A stretch of 64,000 nucleotides of DNA from positions 11,834,932 through 11,898,931 of the forward strand of contig NC_092679.1 in assembly GCF_964355755.1 (NCBI RefSeq). The letters run 5' to 3'. Below, piece by piece: positions 1-10,794 of this stretch; within the stretch, counting starts at the first letter, position 1, and each line of letters starts with the position of its first letter. Position numbers and translations under genes: made by a program. The notes beneath the pieces are model-generated. The model saw nothing but the letters and a program-made list of their open reading frames with translations. It was not told the DNA's origin and did not search any database. The stretch comes from Antedon mediterranea. Taxonomy: Eukaryota; Echinodermata; Crinoidea; Comatulida; Antedonidae.

Positions 1-220
1 ACGGTTTGTGTTTTATACTACAAAAGTGTTGATTCTGAATGAAACTTTATTTAAATGCATACTGTAGTTTGCCAGTTGTCTAGGGTAACTTGTTAAATAT
101 TTTGAATTATAATTTTAAAAAACTATTATAAAACAAAGTAAAATTAAACTTTTCAATAAAAATGAAATGTATTATTATAGAATAAATAGTTTTTTTAATT
201 TGGTGTATTTTTATTAATAA

Positions 221-1025
221 TAGACACGTTTCTCGCTCGTGACCAATCAGAAATAGTGGGTATAGATTTGTAAACAAACCAAACACCTCTCGCCTAGTGC
301 GTGTTGAAGCATAGCGAAATGGCGACTGCCAAGTGCTTTTGTTGCAAGGTGCATCATAAATGTTGTATATGTTGAATAAATCGTGAATTTAACTACACAA
401 AATCACTGAATAATATTCCTGTTTTTAATTTTCAAACACTTGCTGAGTGGTTTGCGTCGGCTCCGAAGGATAGTGGCGCAAAATCTTGGAAATTTTTCAA
501 GGAAAGGTACGTCCACGATGTGCTCGTGTCTCTCCGCCCGCCCGGTGGCGTTGCCTGATGCGGTACTTCGTCTACTAGGCCTAGGAGGCTTGGGTGTCTG
601 TTTAAGCGCCGAAGAACATCACATAATACATGGAAGATGCAATAGGAGCATGAAGAAGAATGAAAGATAATAATTAATATATTTACGCAACATTTGTAAA
701 TAAAATCAACAGTTAACATGTATTAAATGCACCGTAATATATATGTGTCAAACCAAAAATGACAATCGTCAATACATAAATAAAGTCAATGATTCCGAAC
801 CAAATGCCCAAATAATTCTACAGTGAATATAAAACATAAGTTTAGAAAATAAATAACATCCTTACCATGCCATTCCATCAAAAGGCTAGTTTTGACGATT
901 GCTTTTTAAGATGATCATCTCTCAGTTCTCCCATGCTTTAACATACTCTCGCTGTGTTTGTTTACCATTGTATACCCACTAAAAGGTCAAACTGACGGTG
1001 ACCTCGCGAGCGCGAAACGTGTCTA
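221..1025. mobile_element. Terminal-inverted-repeat element, non-autonomous DNA transposon candidate
   Basis: The ends are inverted copies: TAGACACGTTTCTCGCTCG at the left and, read on the other strand, TAGACACGTTTCGCGCTCG at the right. Similarity continues inward for about 75-100 bp through an AGTGGGTATA block and a GTAAACAAAC block. The outermost TA could be a TA target-site duplication, as in Tc1/mariner-like elements. The interior contains an ATG at 319 in a good context, followed by a Cys-rich stub (MATAKCFCCK) that stops after 18 codons. It also holds a GC-rich open stretch near 450-510 ending at a donor-like AAAG/GTACGT. I recognise no transposase. The element is either a MITE-like derivative or a TIR-bounded piece of captured gene sequence. 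Confidence 0.55.
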
Positions 1026-1581
1026 TTGTTCCATGCTATTTGTTTTCTTATGTTTTAAAACTATTGAGCCTAATGCATGTTATCTAGATGTTCAGTATCA
1101 ATCAACATCGTTATAATTCTATTTATTTTCGAGTATCACCAAATCAAATTATTAAAGAACATGAAATAAAAAAAGAGACTAAAAAGATGGGCAAGGGCAG
1201 TGAACAGAATCACAACAACAAAACACTGTGATCAATATCGTTTCCGGTTACATACATAATCAATACATTAATTAAAGATATTGTGCCGCTAAAAAAATAG
1301 TTTTCTTCCAATTTTGTGATGAATCCACCATTTTAATATCATGTAGGGATTCACTTTGACAAAAAACTTGATGGGAATAAATTAATTCAAAGCAAAAAAT
1401 GCTTAAACTGTCTGTGAGACAATGGTTTTTGTTAAAATTAACAGTTTCTTTTGTCTTTTAAAAAGTGAAATAATTTTTTTTTTTTTTACAGAATGGCCTA
1501 TTTAAAGTCTGATTTTAATAATTCTTATTTTTCATGTTTTTGGGTGACAATATTGTACATCTTTAAGTTAACTAACATCAC

Positions 1582-1737
1582 CTGTGTGTGAGTTCGTCCT
1601 ATTTTGATAATTTCTTCAAATTCTTTAGATTTCTTGTCAAGTTCATTCATAAGTCGTTCCATTGCAGGAAGTAGGCAATTTGTTATCTCTGTGGCAACAG
1701 CAATATGCATTGCAGTTGGAAAAGTGTCATTAGAACT
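1582..1737 (-). CDS. FH: FH exon with catalytic histidine (last in window)
   Basis: 52 codons, [17 protein letters not shown] to [12 protein letters not shown]. The GRTH histidine corresponds to the general-base residue of class II fumarases. Acceptor CATTTTCAG/AGT, donor CAG/GTGATG. The next exon is outside the window. Confidence 0.95.
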
Positions 1738-4150
1738 CTGAAAATGTAAAATGCAATAAATGATAATTAGAGTGACCTATTTAATTCAATACAAGTTTAT
1801 TTAATGGGGCTGTGGACATAAAACAATTTTTAAAAATATTTGTATAGTACAGTATATAATATCGTCAAAGATTTTCTCATCTTTATCGTTTCTGAATTTT
1901 TTGTATTTCATAGGGCAGTTAAGAATAAGTTATGTGCTGGTTTTTGTAAAAGTATCTCTTTGGAGATCACACTTCGTTAATTACTGTATTAAATGATGAG
2001 GCTATATCAAATTGATTTCTGTTGCTCATGCATACTGTACAATTGAGAACTACAGTCTGCATTGCTGTTCCGTGTACCACACCAGGCTGTTGCTATCCAA
2101 TCAAACTTGAAATGACATTTGCATTATCAAGCAGAAGTTTACAAGTTTGAATCTCAGTTTAAAATTTCTTCTGTTCCTGTAAATGTATATGTTAATTAAT
2201 TTTATATTTAAGTGATTGTAGGAATGGACGAATGATGTCAGCTATAAAATATTTCAGGCTAGCTTTTTGTTCATTGACAGCTGATAAAGTGAAAACTGGT
2301 TAAAAAGCTTGTCTTTACCTGGCTTTTATTGACATCATCATTTGGATGTATCGGAGACTTGCTTCCCATAACACCGCCCATCATTTGTATAGCACGATTA
2401 CTAATTACTTCATTCACGTTCATATTGGTTTGAGTTCCAGATCCTGTCTGCCAAATTACTAATGGAAAATGCTCTATCAACTTTCCACTTGCAACCTAAT
2501 GATAACACATGAAAGAAATCGATTACTTATCTCTGTAAAAATAAAAAAAAATTGCTCATTCAATGATGGGCACCATCTTATTTGTGAATTTTATGACCTT
2601 TCTGCAACCTTATTGTGAAAATAAAGAAAAACCTAATGCAGCATTAGAACTAAAAAACAAATTGTTCGTCCAAAAAATTGCTGTTCCAATTTAAGGCAGA
2701 TGGCTATAAGGAACATTATTAACATTTATTACCAATACTATGTTATATACTTTGTTTGTGGAAAATAAATAATAATAAAAAAACAAAAAAACATGCGATA
2801 TCAGTCAGGAGATAGAGTAACCTAATTGGGTTAGATTTGTGTATGTAATGTAATATAAGTTGGATTCGCACAGACAAATGCGCCTTGTGAAAAATTGGCT
2901 TTAAGGGTGAGATCAGAAGATGGTGAACTACAAATAAATATACACAATCTTACTTCATCTGCAGCATCCATAATAAACTTAGCCTTTTCATTATCAAGTC
3001 CAAATTCTTTATTCACATAAGCAGCTGCTTTCTTAAGAATTCCAAATGCTTTTATTAAGGGAATCTGTGAAAATGGAAACAAGTTTGGTATTAAAACATC
3101 AGTATCGTATCAGTATTTAATGAATTGTCTTGCACAAGCTTCTCCCTTTTGATAAATAAATATCTTTGACGGATTAATATATATTATTATATTAGTGATT
3201 CACTCCTGGAGAGAACTGCATATATTGAAATATTTCTTCTATCAAACTTTATGTGACAAAAATATGCGATGTGCTCATGGACATGATGCCATCATATCAC
3301 TACCATATTTTATTGTCAAACTAGTTTGATATGTGTAGACAGGGCTTTAGTTGATCAACCCTCTTTAAAAAGGCAACTTTTTTAATTCTAAAAGTTATCC
3401 TCATCAATAAAGTCCCTAGAAAATGTATTTTAATTTGTGGAATTTTGCATTGGTTTTTCTAGAGTATTCCATAGGCACTATGATATGAAAAACTTTTCTT
3501 TATATATTCTGTTTTGGGTTTATTCAATTTCAATACATCCTTTGATCTTGTATTATATGTGCCTAGTTTGGGTGTAAATAGTTCATTTAGATATGGTGGT
3601 GCTTGATTATGGAATATTTTATATAAAATTTTGGCTATCCAGTTTAAGTTTTGCATGCTTTTCCTTGTTTTTTTGTAATAATTTTGGCTGCTCTGTTTAT
3701 GAGTTTGGTCAGTTTTTTAATCAGTTTGTTTTTTGTTGTTCTGAAGTTAAAAGATTTTTCTTCATTTGACAAAATTAAAGGACCAAACGTAGAATCAATA
3801 TTAGCTCACATTATTGATATTATGTAACGTTATTATAATAGGCTCACTGTTCAGCAAACTTTAAATGTTCCAAAAACAGAAAGTACTTTGAACAAATTTG
3901 CAAGGATTATGTTTGGTTAAGAAAATGTTCTAAATTCATATCATATAGTACAAAATATGTCTATCATTTAGAATTGATAAGCCGGCATTGAATGCTGATG
4001 TAATGAAGGTCATAAAAAATGTACCGGCATTTGCTCCCTTTCACCTCCGATGTCAAAGTTAATGAGTGATCTGGCAGTATTGGCACCATAGTACTTGTTA
4101 TCGGGAACTTGTAGATCTCCAAATCCATCTCTCTCAAATCGAAATGTTGT
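1582..4150 (-). CDS. FH: Fumarate hydratase, partial gene: four internal exons
   Basis: FH catalyses the reversible hydration of fumarate to L-malate in the TCA cycle and works as a homotetramer. Four minus-strand exons (4025-4150, 2954-3064, 2319-2495, 1582-1737) join in phase 0 with GT-AG borders. They give 190 consecutive residues colinear with class II fumarases. Landmarks in order: [16 protein letters not shown], the LKKAAAYVN helix, [18 protein letters not shown], the [14 protein letters not shown] substrate-binding segment, and KIGRTHTQ, which carries the catalytic-base histidine of the family. The 5' exon with any mitochondrial leader was not found between 4151 and 5470. The C-terminal exons, including the GSSxMPxKxNP signature, must lie left of position 1. 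Introns contain a LINE tail and a MITE relic. No frame damage is seen, so the gene looks functional. Confidence 0.95.
2319..2495 (-). CDS. FH: FH exon, substrate-binding region
   Basis: 59 codons, [16 protein letters not shown] through [14 protein letters not shown] to [10 protein letters not shown]. It contains the invariant [12 protein letters not shown] and HPNDDVN segments that line the active site. Acceptor ATCATTAG/GTT, donor CAG/GTAAAG. Confidence 0.95.
2954..3064 (-). CDS. FH: FH exon, N-terminal helical region
   Basis: 37 codons, [20 protein letters not shown] to MDAADE. Acceptor TTTTCACAG/ATT, donor GAA/GTAAGA. It follows the previous exon in phase 0 and reads colinear with the family segment that precedes the GSGTQTNMN block. 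Confidence 0.93.
3240..3349. mobile_element. MITE relic, same family as 49066-49187
   Basis: The right end, TTTGATATGTGTAGACAGGG followed by CTTTA, matches the right end of the intact copy at 49066-49187. The left arm survives only as ATCAAACTTTATGTGAC. It lies in an FH intron. Confidence 0.5.
3420..3720 (-). mobile_element. LINE 3'-end fragment (ORF2 C-terminal tail)
   Basis: The minus strand reads [20 protein letters not shown], then [26 protein letters not shown] and [12 protein letters not shown]. This is the conserved C-terminal tail of CR1/Daphne-type non-LTR reverse transcriptases (YK..HNQAP.YL ... YNTRS). Only the last roughly 65-80 codons remain, so it is a 5'-truncated dead copy in an FH intron. 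Confidence 0.7.
4025..4150 (-). CDS. FH: FH exon (first visible, N-terminal region)
   Basis: 42 codons starting [20 protein letters not shown] and ending GGEREQMP. The acceptor is AACGTAG/ACAAC and the donor CCG/GTACAT; both junctions are phase 0. It matches the start of the mature fumarase fold just after the usual transit peptide. Confidence 0.93.
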
Positions 4151-4350
4151 CTACGTTTTTAGATATAAACACAGAATTAGCATACTGTCATAAAAGGGCA
4201 TACCCTAATTAATTAATATGCATAATTTGTAAAAAATACAGTTTACCATACTTTTTGCAGTTGCTCAATATGCTTTAAAACATTTTTTAAAAAAAGGGCC
4301 ACATGAGTATCATGTATGTATGAAAATGGAGGATGCCCTTTTGTCCCCTG

Positions 4351-4533
4351 TAAGCGTGGTTCCCACTAGCGACGCAATGCAAGGACGTAACGCAACGCAA
4401 GTGAATTGACCAATCACGAGCGATGGCTTATTCGCTTGTGATTGCTAACTGTCTATAACTTCGCTTTTCATTGGTTAAAACGCTTGCGTTGCGTTTACGT
4501 TCTTGCGTTACGTTCTAGTGGGAACCAAGCTTA
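4351..4533. mobile_element. MITE with about 50-bp imperfect inverted repeats
   Basis: The left end TAAGCGTGGTTCCCACTAG and the right end, read in reverse complement, TTAAGCTTGGTTCCCACTAG are inverted copies. The arms continue through blocks of ACGCAACGCAAG. At about 183 bp with no coding capacity it is a typical MITE. Degraded relatives occur at 40984-41100 and perhaps 18330-18375. Confidence 0.75.
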
Positions 4534-5882
4534 AGTCTCAATTGTTGGGGTGGTTGAAGACCTAATTTGCTTGAATGGGGGAGGGAGGAAAAATACCTTT
4601 TGTAATGCCAACAGTTAGCTAATCATAACGTGCAAAAGCCTGTCTCATTTCTATATCTAGTCAATACATTTTGTACATCCTGCATGCATACCTACCGAAG
4701 CAGTGGTCACTTTTTGTTTACTTTTCAAAAATTGATAGTGTCAACTTAACAATCGATTGATATGCGGACACATTTTCCAACTCTTTTCTCTAATCATTAA
4801 TTTTTTTTTTACATTCACAATGCGGACGCAATTATTTTACGGTTGATATATTTTTAGCAACGCATTTTCTTCATTCAAGTTCATGCACTCAGAAAAAGGC
4901 TAGTTTACTTTTTTTGGGGGGGGGGGGGGTATATAAAAGGGTATAAACTATATAAAGTAGGCCTACTAGTTGAAGTAGAAAGAAAGAACAATATTACCTA
5001 AAATGATTGTTATAGCAATAACTAAACACCACCAGACCAGATACCTACCAGAGCAACAAATCCTACTGCCAGAGAGCAGCCACCTGCTTGGAATTGTTAC
5101 AAATTGCAAATTTTAATTCTTTCAGAAACTGAATGGATGCGTTTGATCACCATATACAGTAACGACACGAACGCGTTCATCCGTGTCTATTGATTGTGTA
5201 TTGTATTTAGCGGTCAACTGTGAGGCGCTACCGATGCATTTGGTATCTGGTGGTGTTTAGTAGGACCGCTATAGGTGGTTCAGCCGGCTCTCTCTGTCGT
5301 CCGTGGTCCCGATCTTCTGTTCCCCCTCCTATCTAGCTCTCTAATATAACGGATACTAGGCCTAGCAAGCCTACTATTACTAACTAGGCCTAGGCTAGCC
5401 AGCTAGAGGCTAGACGTCCAGCTAGGCTAGGGAGCTAGTAGGGAGGCTTGCCCTAGTAGCTAGGCCTAGGTTCCAAATGTCTCCAGTTTTTAAACTAAGG
5501 ACACTTTTAAATAAAAATTACATCATTAAATATTACACTCTTTTACTATATATGCATACCATTTTTTGCGTTCGCGCACTTAAATTAGTCTGTCTGTTTA
5601 CACCTCGCAAAACACAAATCAAGAAGCGACGGGAGCCCGGCAAATTCATCCCGAAATTGGCTCAGCTCTCCTCACCCCATCAGCGCGTGTACATTCCGTC
5701 AACTGTGGATATAGACCGTCAACAACCGTCGTTGTATTTTACATTAATTTATTTGAAATAAAGAAGTATATGATGTAACTTTGATAGGTTATGTTTATTT
5801 TATTTATTTACAATTCATTTAGTACTGTAGGCTGACAGTTACGGTGGCTGATTTCCGCCAAAGAAAACAATTATTTTATAAT
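4534..5882. other. Region upstream of FH, no gene supported
   Basis: The FH promoter and first exon should lie here, but no exon with a convincing leader could be delimited. Visible items are a 14-G run (4916-4929) followed directly by the TATA-like TATATAAAAGG (4930-4940, plus strand) and the CTAG-rich stretch at 5330-5470. The open frame at 5477-5761 resembles no protein I know and is not called. Confidence 0.4.
5330..5470. repeat. CTAG-dense low-complexity stretch
   Basis: About 14 CTAG tetranucleotides occur in about 135 bp, three of them within CTAGGCCTAG or TAGGCCTAGG palindromes. There is no coding signal. Confidence 0.6.
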
Positions 5883-5886
5883 ATAC

Positions 5887-5991
5887 GGCGTTATAACGCC
5901 GTAATTAGGGCGTTATAACGCCGTATTAATAGGGCGTTATAACGCCCTAATTTAGGGCATTATAACGCCGTAAATACGGCGTTATAACGCC
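5887..5991. repeat. Array of five 14-bp perfect palindromes (GGCGTTATAACGCC)
   Basis: Copies lie at 5887-5900, 5909-5922, 5933-5946, 5956-5969 (one change, GGCATTATAACGCC) and 5978-5991, at 22-24 bp spacing. Linkers are short AT-rich strings flanked by GT or CT. The array ends about 120 bp left of the target site of the Tx1-like LINE. Confidence 0.9.
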
Positions 5992-6110
5992 CTAATAAAT
6001 ATACAATCTGTTTACACGCACATGCGCATGCGTAGTACATCAACAAACCTCTCGGCGCATTCACAGGTTTTAGAAAGTCACGTGGTACATTACTGGCCAT
6101 CTTTGTGTCC

Positions 6111-6124
6111 AACTATGCCTATTA
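6111..6124 (+). repeat. Left target-site duplication of Tx1-like LINE
   Basis: AACTATGCCTATTA here is identical to 11158-11171, directly after the A-rich tail of the LINE. The 14-bp match fixes both ends of the insertion. Confidence 0.9.
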
Positions 6125-6651
6125 TATTATTTGAAAACCCAAAAAACAATAATGCTAACGATAACCACTACGGGAAAAGAGCTACGGTACAATCTGATAC
6201 AGAAACACATGATGAAGTGTTTAGTATTGATGGAAGTAGTGAATCATCAGATGATGAAAATGTGCAGAAAGAAACAAGTGTGATCACTATAGAACAACAC
6301 ACAAACCAAAATGAGCAGGAAGATGATGACAGAGAGGAGCAGAGAGAAGAGCAGGAAGTGGACGAAAGAGAGGAGGAGGAAGTTGAAGAAGGAGAGGAAC
6401 AAGAAGTACCGGGAAGAAAGTACCAGAAAGCTGAAGAAAGAGAGGAGCAGGAAGTTGGGGTAAGAGAGGAGCATGAACAGAAGAAGGTAACTGACTACTT
6501 TGAAAAAAGTATGCAAAAAAGTAAAAGTGTTAGCACAAACAAGAAAGCAGCGAGAGATCTGAAGGAACAGTCCGGAAATGAAGGCAGGACAGAAGAAAAA
6601 ACAAAGAGTATTGGAAAAAGAAGTTTAAGAAAGAGAAACAAAAACAAGTAA
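6125..6651 (+). pseudogene. LINE ORF1 remnant, Glu/Lys-rich
   Basis: The open frame runs into the element from the flank, so the apparent upstream ATGs at 6022 and 6115 belong to flank or target-site sequence. Content: an acidic Ser/Asp stretch (SIDGSSESSDDE), a long E/R/Q-rich heptad-like segment, then KKVTDYFEKS and a basic tail ending RKRNKNK. No RRM or zinc knuckle is visible. It is called ORF1 from its position just before the endonuclease ORF. Confidence 0.6.
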
Positions 6652-6666
6652 TTTAATCTTAATAAT

Positions 6667-7243
6667 ATGTATTCCAAATATTGTAATTTCCCTAGGAAGC
6701 TCTTTACTCTAATCTTTATGAATTTACATTGTATAACACTAAACGTTAGAGGAGCTAGAAATATAAATAAGCAACATAAGCTATTCCAATGGGTAAAAGA
6801 TCAAAAAGCGGATATATGTCTGCTTCAGGAAACCCATCTAACAAATGAGATTATTAATAAATCAAACTTTGTTTGGGAAGGTGAAGCGATCCATAGTATA
6901 GGTAATTCACATAGTAGAGGAGTGTCGATACTATTACGAAAAGGTCTTGAATGCAAAATTGTTAAAAAGTTAACTGATATTGATGGAAGATATATATTTC
7001 TTAATTTAATGATAAATGAAAAGGAATTGGACATTATAAATATTTATGCTCCTAATGAAAGCAAAAATAGAAGTGCATTCTTTAGGACCATACACAAATG
7101 TTACAATGACTTTGATGGAGGGAAGGGTAATTCTATCATTCTAGGTGGAGATCTGAATTGCATTGACCAAAAAGGTAGCGCAAATAGGTCTGATAAATCT
7201 GTTTTTACGATTAAAAACCTAATGAAAAATTTAAATTTTATTT
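6667..7243 (+). pseudogene. LINE ORF2, endonuclease part
   Basis: The likely start is the Met at 6721: MNLHCITLNVRGARNINKQ, then ADICLLQETHL (catalytic Glu), the RGVSILLRKG segment, INIYAPNE, and ILGGDLNCI with the GDLN active-site Asp/Asn. This is the exonuclease-endonuclease-phosphatase fold that nicks target DNA. The frame is cut by the SINE after ...LMKNLNFI and resumes in the same frame beyond it (TGGAGATCC). Confidence 0.88.
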
Positions 7244-7566
7244 GAAATATATATTTTTTTATTGAAATATATATTTATACTGGGTAACCACTTCAGTCAA
7301 TGACTGGTCTCCCAGAGGGCCCAGTTGGTGATCAGTGGCCGTGATGTACTAATACACCGTGGTAACCCCCTACTCGTCTCGAAAGATGTACTAGGTTCTT
7401 TAAAGTGCACACGAGCTAGATGTGTACACTGGACCTACGGTTTATAGTCCTTATCCGAGAAGACTCGTTCTACCACCAGAACCATGGAGTGAGTGAGCCT
7501 CGAACCCCTGCAGTTGTTATGGCTAGGTAATTACGGTTCCACTGTCTTAACCGCTCGGCCACTCAC
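7244..7566 (-). mobile_element. tRNA-derived SINE inserted in LINE ORF2
   Basis: On the minus strand the head (about 7492-7566) is tRNA-like, with A box TGGCCGAGCGGTTAAGAC and B box GGTTCGAGGCT, resembling a Leu/Ser class II tRNA. The body includes AGTCTTCTCGGATAAGGACT, AACCGTAGGTCCAGTGTACA and CTTTCGAGACGAGTAG, and the tail is AT-rich (GAAATATATATTT repeats). The same body recurs at 20096-20310. The host LINE frame reads through on both sides with about 3 bp (TTT) shared, so the insertion is younger than the LINE. The body resembles conserved-domain SINEs of invertebrates and deuterostomes; I cannot name the family. Confidence 0.85.
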
Positions 7567-9290
7567 TTTGGAGATCCAAAAACATGAATAAGCGACAATT
7601 TACGTGGCGTAAGAGATTTAACAACATTTTCCGTAGGCTGGATTACTGGTTAATATCAGAAGATCTCTTTTCAAATGGAGATGCTTTAGCCTGTGACATT
7701 CGTCCAGCTATTCTCACAGATCACCAGGCGGTATCAATTAAAATAGATTTGCATGAAAAAAAACGCGGTCCTGGTTTATGGATGTTCAACAATAGCTTTC
7801 TGAAAGATGAAACATTTACAAAATTAGTGATTAAAATAATTGATGTTTCAATACTAAAAAATAATAGAGAACCTGTAAGTGCAAGTTTGTTATGGGAGCT
7901 TGTAAAAACAAAAATAAAAGAATTTTCAATTGCATACGGAAAACAAAAAAATAAAAACCAGAATAAAAAGAAAGAAAAATTACAAAAACAAATAAAAAAC
8001 TTAAATGAAACAATTATGAATACTCAAAATTGTGATATAACCATTGAAAATAAAATTGAAAACAAAAAAATAGAGCTTGAAAACATTTATAATGTAGAAG
8101 CAAAAGGCGCGCAAATTAGGTCCAGAGTAAAATGGATAGAGGAAGGCGAGCGGAATACAAAATACTTTCTAGGGTTAGAAAGATCCAAAAGTAAAAAGAA
8201 ACACATAAAAAGTTTAATTACTAAAGATGGGAGCTTAGCAACAAGCCCAATTGATATTTTAAAGGAACAAATACAACATTTCGAAGGTTTATACGCAAAA
8301 AATGTTATAAACCCTGGAAAAATTAATAAATACCTTTGTAATTCTATTATAAACAAGCTTTCAGAAATAGAAAAAGAAAATTGTGAAGGTTACGTCACTA
8401 TTGATGAATGTAAAAAGGCCATTTCAATGATGGAAAAAAATAAAACACCTGGATCGGATGGTCTAAGTGTTGAATTTTATGTGTTCTTTTGGAATAATAT
8501 TAAACATTTAATTTGCGATGCGTTAAATGAAAGTTATAATTCTCAAGAATTATCCTTTTCGCAAAAACGAGGTGTAATCACCCTTTTGTTCAAGGATGGA
8601 GAAAGAGAAAATTTGAATAATTGGCGTCCCATTACCCTCTTAAACACCGATTACAAAATTCTTGCACATGTATTGAGTAACAGACTTAAAATGGTTATTA
8701 AATCAATAGTAAGTTCAGACCAAAAAGGTTATATAAAAGGCCGTTTCGCTGGTGAAAACATTCGGTTAATAGAAGACCTGCTTTATTATACAGAGTGTAA
8801 TGATATCGAAGGTGCAATAATTACCGTAGATTTTAAGAAGGCTTTTGACTCTATTAGTAGAGATTTTATGTTCAATGTTCTAGAAAAGTTTAACTTTGGA
8901 ATGTTCTTTTGTAACTGGGTAAAAGTATTATACAATAACGTTGAATGTGTCACAGTTAACAATGGTTGGGTTTCAAACAATTTTAAAATGGAAAGAGGTA
9001 TTAGACAAGGTTGTCCTCTATCTGCTCTGTTATTCATTTTAGTGGTTGAAGTAATGGCATCTAGAATAAGAAACAAAGATGACTATAAGGGTATTAAACT
9101 TCCAAATAATGAAAATAACATAGAAGCTAGAATAAGCCAATTAGCCGATGATACGGTTTTGTATGTTGGTAATGACAAAAGTATTAAGTCAGCAGTCAGT
9201 GTAATTGAACGTTTTTGTGAAGTATCTGGAATGACACTAAATAAAAAAAAAACCAATGCTTTTGGATTGGTAAATGGAAGAACAGAATAG
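7567..9290 (+). pseudogene. LINE ORF2, end of endonuclease plus reverse transcriptase
   Basis: Begins with the last endonuclease motifs (FTWRKRFNNIFRRLDYWLIS, TDHQAVSIKID). A Lys-rich linker follows, then RT motifs in order: NKTPGSDGLSVEFY, NWRPITLLNTDYKILAHVLS, SDQKGYIKGRFAGENI, AIITVDFKKAFDSI (motif A), GIRQGCPLSALLFILV (motif B), ISQLADDTVLYVG (ADD catalytic motif C) and GMTLNKKKT. The order and wording fit the L1/Tx1 clade. The frame is lost after LVNGRTE and continues in another frame downstream. Confidence 0.92.
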
Positions 9291-10794
9291 ATAGACCTTT
9301 AGAATTAAATTGGGTAAAACATCCGATCAAAATTTTAGGCATATATGTAGGGTATAATACAGAAGAATGTACCAGAAAAAACTGGGATGTTAAATTAATA
9401 GAAAAGTCTAGTCTAGAAAAGACTTTAAAACAATGGAATGCTAGAAATCTCTCAATTTTTGGTAGAATAATAATCCTGAAAAGTCTTGCACTATCTAAAT
9501 TAACATATGCTGCAAATATCACTGATGTTCCAAAATATGTATATACACAAGTTACAAATCTAATATATAATTTTATTTGGAACAATAAAAGGGAAAAGAT
9601 AAAAAGAAAAACTCTAATTGGTGATGTTGAGATGGGAGGCATTAAAATGCCTGATTTTACTCTTCATGTTAACGCACTCATGTGTGGCTGGTTAAAAAGA
9701 ATTATGAATGATGATGGTGCTAAATGGAAAAATATTCCAATGTATTATATTAAAAAAATATGTGATGTTAATGTTTTACTTAATATGTCATGTTATAACA
9801 TTATTGATGTTAATTCTGATAAAATTCCACTGTTTTACAAAAATATGATAAAAGCCTACATAATTATAACAGAATCTCTAAAAAAAAAACCCTGAAACTT
9901 ATAACGATATAATGAATGAGCAACTGTGGGGAAACCACTACGTTAAACTAAAAAAAAATCGCTTTTCTACAAGCATTGGATTGACAGTGGCATTATCAGT
10001 ATTAAAGACATTGTTAATAAGAACACTTTTTTAACATCAAACGAAATACTGGTGAAACTACAATGTAAAACAAACTGGTTAAATGAGTATTTGTGCATTA
10101 TTAAGGCAATACCAATTCAATGGAAAAATATTATTAAGGAGGTAGATATTTTCAATTGTGATGATAATGATGAATTAGTTGGGACCAAGTATGAGATTAA
10201 TACTACCAAACTAATATACTCATGGTTTGTGAAAGAATATTTCATTATTCCAATGTCACAACTAAAATGGGAAGAGTACTTCAATGATAACAACATTGAT
10301 TGGAAAACTTCTTGGTTACGGAAAGTATGTAAAATGAAAGATAAGAAACTATATCACAATTCAATTATAAGATGTTACATAGAATACTGCCTACCAACAA
10401 ACGGCTGTATCAGTGGAAAGTTAAGGAAACACAAACGTGTGACAAATGTGGAGAAATTGAAAATGAAAATCATTTGTTTTTTAGTTGTAGATTTATTCAG
10501 AAATATTGGAGGAAAATGCTTAGTATCTTTGTAAGTTTAAATCACAATAATATATCATTTAAACAATTAATACTAGGAACGGGAGATAAGCTAATAGATT
10601 ATATTTACACTTTTGCAGCATTTACTATTTATAGAATAAAAATGTTATCTGCACTAAATAAGCCAGTGGGTAAATCTTTATGGAATTCATTTAAAAGCAA
10701 TATGTTATATAACATTGAATGTGAAACATATAACAATAAAGAAACAAGTATAGAAAAATGGGTAGCTTTAAGAAATAAGATTATGATAATATAA
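9291..10794 (+). pseudogene. LINE ORF2, post-RT region, frameshifted
   Basis: Continues the protein in shifted frames: PLELNWVKHPIKILGIYVGY, RNLSIFGRIIILKSLALSK, YNFIWNNKREKIKRKTLIG and EMGGIKMPDF. After breaks near 9895-10050 it continues as WLRKVCKMKDKKLYHNSIIR and RILPTNKRLYQWKVKE. The last visible motif is TCDKCGEIENENHLFFSC, a Cys-x2-Cys...His-x4-Cys-type knuckle usual at the C-terminus of this clade. Confidence 0.82.

Noticed and set aside
432-719. Overlapping 76- and 95-codon frames on both strands
   Set aside because: They lie within the TIR element and show no protein similarity I can recognise; only splice-like motifs were worth noting.
4960-5110. Possible FH leader exon (GCSLAVGFVAL or RWLLSGSRICCS frames)
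   Set aside because: Each frame hits a stop upstream before any ATG, or the phase does not fit the phase 0 acceptor at 4150.
5477-5761. 94-codon plus-strand open frame
   Set aside because: No recognisable domain, biased composition, and it begins in the CTAG-rich non-coding stretch.
5887-5991. CRISPR-like array
   Set aside because: The repeats are 14-bp perfect palindromes with about 9-bp linkers in a eukaryotic genome; there are no spacers or cas genes.
7492-7566. Functional tRNA gene
   Set aside because: A and B boxes are readable, but the acceptor stem and anticodon region are degraded and it heads a SINE body.
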